The notes below the pieces were generated by a model, which made no database searches, had not been told where the DNA came from, and worked only from the letters and a program-made list of their open reading frames with translations. From Myxococcales bacterium (GTDB taxonomy: Bacteria > Myxococcota > Polyangia > HGW-17 > SLPX01): a stretch of DNA of 8,734 nt. Below are positions 6,771 through 8,734 of this stretch, in pieces (positions within the stretch are counted from its first letter, which is position 1; every line of letters begins with the position of its first letter). Location of the stretch: NCBI GenBank assembly GCA_007131745.1, contig SLPX01000069.1, positions 1 through 8,734 of the forward strand, in the 5' to 3' direction. Both the position numbers and the translations under genes were made by a program.

Positions 6771-7661
6771 ATGATTATTCAGCAAAAAAGAACAGATCTT
6801 TCGGGTGAACCAGAACCTTATTTCGCGGATTCCAACCGTTCATTCGTTCTCTACCATGCAGACAGCATTCGTCTGATGAACGAGATGGAGGAAGGGTCCG
6901 TCAACACTGTCTTCGCAGATCCGCCGTACTTCCTCTCGAACGGGGGGATGACTTGCAAATCCGGACGAAGAGCAGCCGTGGATAAGGGAAAATGGGATCA
7001 GAGCATGGGAACCGAGGCGAATCATCATTTCACCCTTTCCTGGCTCAAAGCCTGCAAGCGGGTACTTCACCCGGATGGAACAATATTCGTATCCGGAACA
7101 AGACATGTCATTTTCAGTGTCGGTTTTGCAATGCAACAATTGGGCTATAAATTGCTCAATGACATCACGTGGTACAAGGTGACCCCGCCTCCCAACTTGA
7201 GTTGTCGCTACTTCACCCACTCAACTGAAACAATACTTTGGGCGGCCAGAAGCGAAAAGTCGAAGCATTATTTCGACTACCAAACCATGAAAACAGAGAA
7301 CGGCGGCAAGCAAATGCGCAGCCTCTGGTGCATCCTTCCTCCACGCAAAAAAGAAAAACGCTTCGGCAAACACCCTACTCAGAAACCATTGGCTCTGCTG
7401 GACCGGATCATACGAGCATCCAGCAGACCCGGTGACCTGGTGCTGGACCCGTTTAACGGCTCAGGAACCACAGGCATTGCAGCAGCTTTGCTGGGAAGAA
7501 GATACATAGGTTCGGATCTGGAACAGAAATACCTGCGGCTTACCCTTAAAAGGTATCAAAACCTTGATGACGAGCCGGATCTCAAGGAATTGCAGGAGAA
7601 AAGAACTTCCAAGAAATACGACGAAAAATTGCACGCATCGGCAAGAACAGCTATCGCCTGA
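6771..7661 (+). CDS. DpnA-like adenine-N6 DNA methyltransferase (beta class), apparently solitary
   Basis: 296 aa. The catalytic motif IV, FADPPYFLSNGG (D50-P-P-Y53), comes first and the AdoMet-binding motif I, DPFNGSGTTG (D226 onward), near the end, the order of beta-class amino methyltransferases. NLSCRYFTHSTETILWA (142-158), VDKGKWD (70-76) and GKHPTQKP (199-206) closely resemble DpnA of the DpnII system, which makes N6-methyladenine in GATC; the GANTC enzymes HinfI/CcrM are the next closest type. The C-terminal extension of CcrM is absent; instead there is a short basic tail (about 270-296). No endonuclease or second methylase lies beside it, so it looks like an orphan enzyme that could mark DNA for repair, replication or gene control, or guard against a foreign nuclease. 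GGAG sits only 2 nt before the ATG, closer than usual, so translation may be weak. GATC specificity is inferred from remembered family similarity. Confidence 0.9.
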   Translation: MIIQQKRTDLSGEPEPYFADSNRSFVLYHADSIRLMNEMEEGSVNTVFADPPYFLSNGGMTCKSGRRAAVDKGKWDQSMGTEANHHFTLSWLKACKRVLHPDGTIFVSGTRHVIFSVGFAMQQLGYKLLNDITWYKVTPPPNLSCRYFTHSTETILWAARSEKSKHYFDYQTMKTENGGKQMRSLWCILPPRKKEKRFGKHPTQKPLALLDRIIRASSRPGDLVLDPFNGSGTTGIAAALLGRRYIGSDLEQKYLRLTLKRYQNLDDEPDLKELQEKRTSKKYDEKLHASARTAIA

Positions 7662-7686
7662 AATAAGACTACCTTTAGAATTGCCC

Positions 7687-7761
7687 GCTCCCTCTCGTCG
7701 TCAAAAAGCTTGATAGAAAGACTGCCGTAAATGATATCAACCGTTTATGGCGAGAGGGAGC
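7687..7761. repeat. Nested inverted repeats downstream of methyltransferase gene
   Basis: An 11-bp perfect inverted repeat (GCTCCCTCTCG at 7687-7697, CGAGAGGGAGC at 7751-7761) encloses a second one (TTGATA at 7710-7715, TATCAA at 7735-7740). The pairs would stack into one 75-nt stem with a large internal loop. It begins 25 nt after the methyltransferase stop. It could be a terminator or mRNA-stabilising structure, a small RNA, or a remnant mobile repeat; no T-run directly follows, so a standard terminator is less likely. Confidence 0.5.
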
Positions 7762-7839
7762 AAACCATCTTTGAAAAAACACATTCGACCAAACATTTCC
7801 CTCTCACTTGTTTTCCATCCGGTAAAAAACATGGACTCC

Positions 7840-7889
7840 AAAAACAGAAAACCCCTCGTGTTCCGGGGACAACGGATACAGGAGGGGTT
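7840..7889 (-). terminator. Intrinsic terminator of RRM gene
   Basis: On the minus strand, 58 nt after the RRM gene stop, AACCCCTC (7889-7882) pairs perfectly with GAGGGGTT (7857-7850). The 24-nt loop may contain a smaller GTT...CC/GG...AAC stem. The second arm runs into TTCTGTTTTT, a T-rich tail. On the plus strand the tail after the hairpin (TGTATTTCTT) is poorer, so it may work weakly for the methyltransferase transcript too. Confidence 0.75.
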
Positions 7890-7947
7890 GTATTTCTTGA
7901 ATTTAAAATCCGTTCAAAGAGCAAATATAACGGATATTCTTGTTTGA

Positions 7948-8247
7948 TCAGTACCGGTTTCCACGTCCACGTCCACCACCACCACCGCCGCCGCCGCGTT
8001 CACGCCGGGGGCGCGCTTCATTAACCCTCAAACTCCTCCCTCCCATGCTGGTTCCATCCAATGCCTCGATGGCATCGCCGGCGGAAGCGTCTTCCATTTG
8101 GACGAAACCGAAACCGCGAGGTTTTCCGGTGTCTCGGTCGGATATAATATCCACCGACTCCACCGGGCCATGAGCTTCGAACATCTCCCTTATTTCCTGC
8201 TCGGTTGCACTGAAAGGAAGGTTCCCTACATAAATTCTCTTGATCAT
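7948..8247 (-). CDS. RRM-domain RNA-binding protein with glycine-rich tail
   Basis: 99 aa. One RNA recognition motif fills residues 3-78: RNP2 is IYVGNL (5-10) and RNP1 is RGFGFVQM (about 44-51), with the aromatic residues that stack on RNA. The tail (about 80-99) is RRERG, eight glycines, then RGRGNRY, an RGG-like flexible RNA-binding end. Bacterial proteins of this build (Rbp family of cyanobacteria and many other phyla) bind single-stranded RNA and are often cold- or stress-induced. The start at ATG 8247 is supported by GGAGAG about 9 nt upstream and by RNP2 placed as usual near the N-terminus. It is a single-gene unit with its own candidate promoter, structured leader and terminator, convergent with the methyltransferase. 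Its RNA targets are not predictable. Confidence 0.95.
   Translation of the reverse strand: MIKRIYVGNLPFSATEQEIREMFEAHGPVESVDIISDRDTGKPRGFGFVQMEDASAGDAIEALDGTSMGGRSLRVNEARPRRERGGGGGGGGRGRGNRY
7973..7997 (-). repeat. GGN trinucleotide repeat encoding the polyglycine tract
   Basis: CCA/CCG triplets on the plus strand (GGC/GGT/GGA on the coding strand) encode the eight-glycine run of the RRM protein. Triplet slippage here would lengthen or shorten the tail without a frameshift. Confidence 0.8.
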
Positions 8248-8340
8248 CGCTACATACTCTCCGGCCCGCCCCTACGGCGGGCACTCTTTTTGAGTCCAAC
8301 AAACCCCGACCTCGGCGCAAGCAGAGTCGGAGACACCAAA
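8248..8340 (-). promoter_or_regulatory. Structured 5' leader of RRM gene
   Basis: About 93 nt between the inferred transcription start and the ATG. Three stem-loops are visible on the minus strand: CTCCGAC/GTCGGGG (8332-8326 with 8310-8304, one G-U pair), ACTC/GAGT (8295-8283, weak), and a perfect GCCCGCC/GGCGGGC with 5-nt loop (8282-8264). The last ends only 1 nt before the GGAGAG ribosome site (8262-8257). The bases TCTCC at 8333-8329 are complementary to GGAGA of that site. This could be a translational control element, but also simple leader structure. Confidence 0.45.
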
Positions 8341-8346
8341 TATTTC

Positions 8347-8374
8347 CCTATATTTCCCTTTGATTAACTCTCAA
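8347..8374 (-). promoter_or_regulatory. Candidate sigma-70 type promoter of RRM gene
   Basis: On the minus strand TTGAGA (8374-8369, five of six to TTGACA) and TATAGG (8352-8347, four of six to TATAAT) are separated by 16 bp. This predicts a transcript start near 8340 and a leader of about 93 nt before the RRM start codon. Confidence 0.5.
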
Positions 8375-8687
8375 TTCAGATTCCGGGCGGCGGTGGGAAT
8401 TTCACGGTGCCGCTTGAAACTACTCCTCGACTTGGAAGCGACCTCGCAACGTTCGGCGCAAACCAAACCAGCAAGGGTCCGTCCCCTTTTGTATCCTTCC
8501 CGCGAAATCAAACCCTCCCGATATCAATAAAACCGAAAAATCATCCATACCTGACTCGATAGCCGCTCCGTTTCCAATGATAGACGCTTCCAGCAACGCC
8601 TGACAATTTCCTCCTTTAGCACGTCGAAAAGCGGGTGTCGAGAAAAAAATCCATAAAAATAACGGGGGGGAAGCTATTGCCACTGGA
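8375..8687. other. Region without a convincing gene
   Basis: Upstream of the RRM promoter I see no recognisable gene, tRNA or repeat. A minus-strand open frame (8420-8683, 87 codons from GTG) has a partly protein-like composition, but no ribosome site, no known motif and a T-tract directly before it. It is not called, although a degraded gene remnant cannot be excluded. A G7 run lies at 8664-8670. Confidence 0.5.
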
Positions 8688-8688
8688 C

Positions 8689-8726
8689 AAAAAAAAAAAA
8701 AGGCCCATTTATATTTTTCAAAGGAC
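8689..8726 (-). terminator. Possible intrinsic terminator of a gene outside the window
   Basis: On the minus strand GTCCTTT (8726-8720) can pair with AAA-T-GGGC (8710-8703) with one bulged base and one G-U pair, followed by C and 13 T (8701-8689). The T-tract is striking and the stem is weak. It would end a leftward transcript entering from beyond position 8734. Confidence 0.35.
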
Positions 8727-8734
8727 TCTAAAAA

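Larger units (their letters stand above)
7662..7947. other. Spacer between convergent genes
   Basis: 286 bp between the methyltransferase stop and the convergent RRM gene stop. It holds the nested inverted repeats and the RRM terminator. Two small plus-strand open frames (7731-8024 and 7747-7947) have no recognisable domain or convincing ribosome site and run across the repeat or terminator, so no gene is called. Confidence 0.55.

Noticed and set aside
6840..7220. 126-codon minus-strand open frame
   Set aside because: Antisense to the methyltransferase catalytic region; no recognisable motif.
7747..7947. 66-codon plus-strand frame (and 7731-8024 in another frame) as a possible small gene
   Set aside because: Begins inside the nested repeat and crosses the RRM terminator, no convincing ribosome site, no known family.
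8400..8419. Short inverted repeat TTTCA...TGAAA as a terminator
   Set aside because: Only 5-bp arms around a small CGG/CCG core and no T-run on either side.
8420..8683. 87-codon minus-strand frame near the right edge
   Set aside because: GTG start directly after a T-tract with no ribosome site; some protein-like stretches but no recognisable domain. Kept only as a possible remnant.
1..8734. tRNA/rRNA genes, CRISPR array, IS elements, phage or toxin-antitoxin genes
   Set aside because: No repeat-spacer pattern, transposase motif, tRNA-like cloverleaf or rRNA sequence was recognised on either strand.

Overview
The window looks like chromosomal DNA from a Gram-negative bacterium. Gene content (a MoxR/Bat operon, a stand-alone glycine-rich RRM protein, a DASS-type anion transporter), moderate GC and strong Shine-Dalgarno sites would fit a Desulfobacterota/deltaproteobacterium-like lineage. 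That assignment is an inference from gene types only, not from a marker gene.

Left part (1-5163, all minus strand): a compact MoxR/Bat-type operon read leftwards. Its order is MoxR AAA+ ATPase, DUF58 protein, BatD-like membrane protein with signal peptide, BatA-like VWA membrane protein, and BatB-like VWA membrane protein cut by the window edge at position 1. The last three junctions are all 4-base ATGA stop/start overlaps with good ribosome binding sites, so the proteins are probably made together. The likely arrangement is MoxR and DUF58 in the cytoplasm, two VWA proteins displaying metal-binding (MIDAS) domains in the periplasm, and the BatD-like protein crossing the membrane between them. 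Such systems are linked in other bacteria to aerotolerance, envelope stress and chaperone-like assembly; the exact role here cannot be read from sequence.

Centre (5164-5351): a divergent intergenic region with a perfect 7-bp-arm palindrome and a 6-bp hairpin just before the start of the rightward gene.

Middle right (5352-7661, plus strand): a DASS/SLC13-like (ion transporter superfamily) permease, a 114-bp gap, then a DpnA-like beta-class adenine-N6 DNA methyltransferase with no visible restriction partner.

Right part (7662-8734): a spacer with an 11-bp inverted repeat enclosing a second 6-bp one; a convergent minus-strand RRM RNA-binding protein with a glycine-rich tail and a clear intrinsic terminator; its promoter and a structured leader of about 95 nt; and then roughly 300 bp without a convincing gene, ending in an A13 tract that may be the T-tract of a minus-strand terminator of a gene outside the window.

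No rRNA, tRNA, CRISPR array, transposase or phage gene was seen. The genes are mostly known families. The points most worth a second look are the extra N-terminal membrane segment of BatA, the structured leader of the RRM gene, the nested inverted repeats at 7687-7761 and the solitary methyltransferase.
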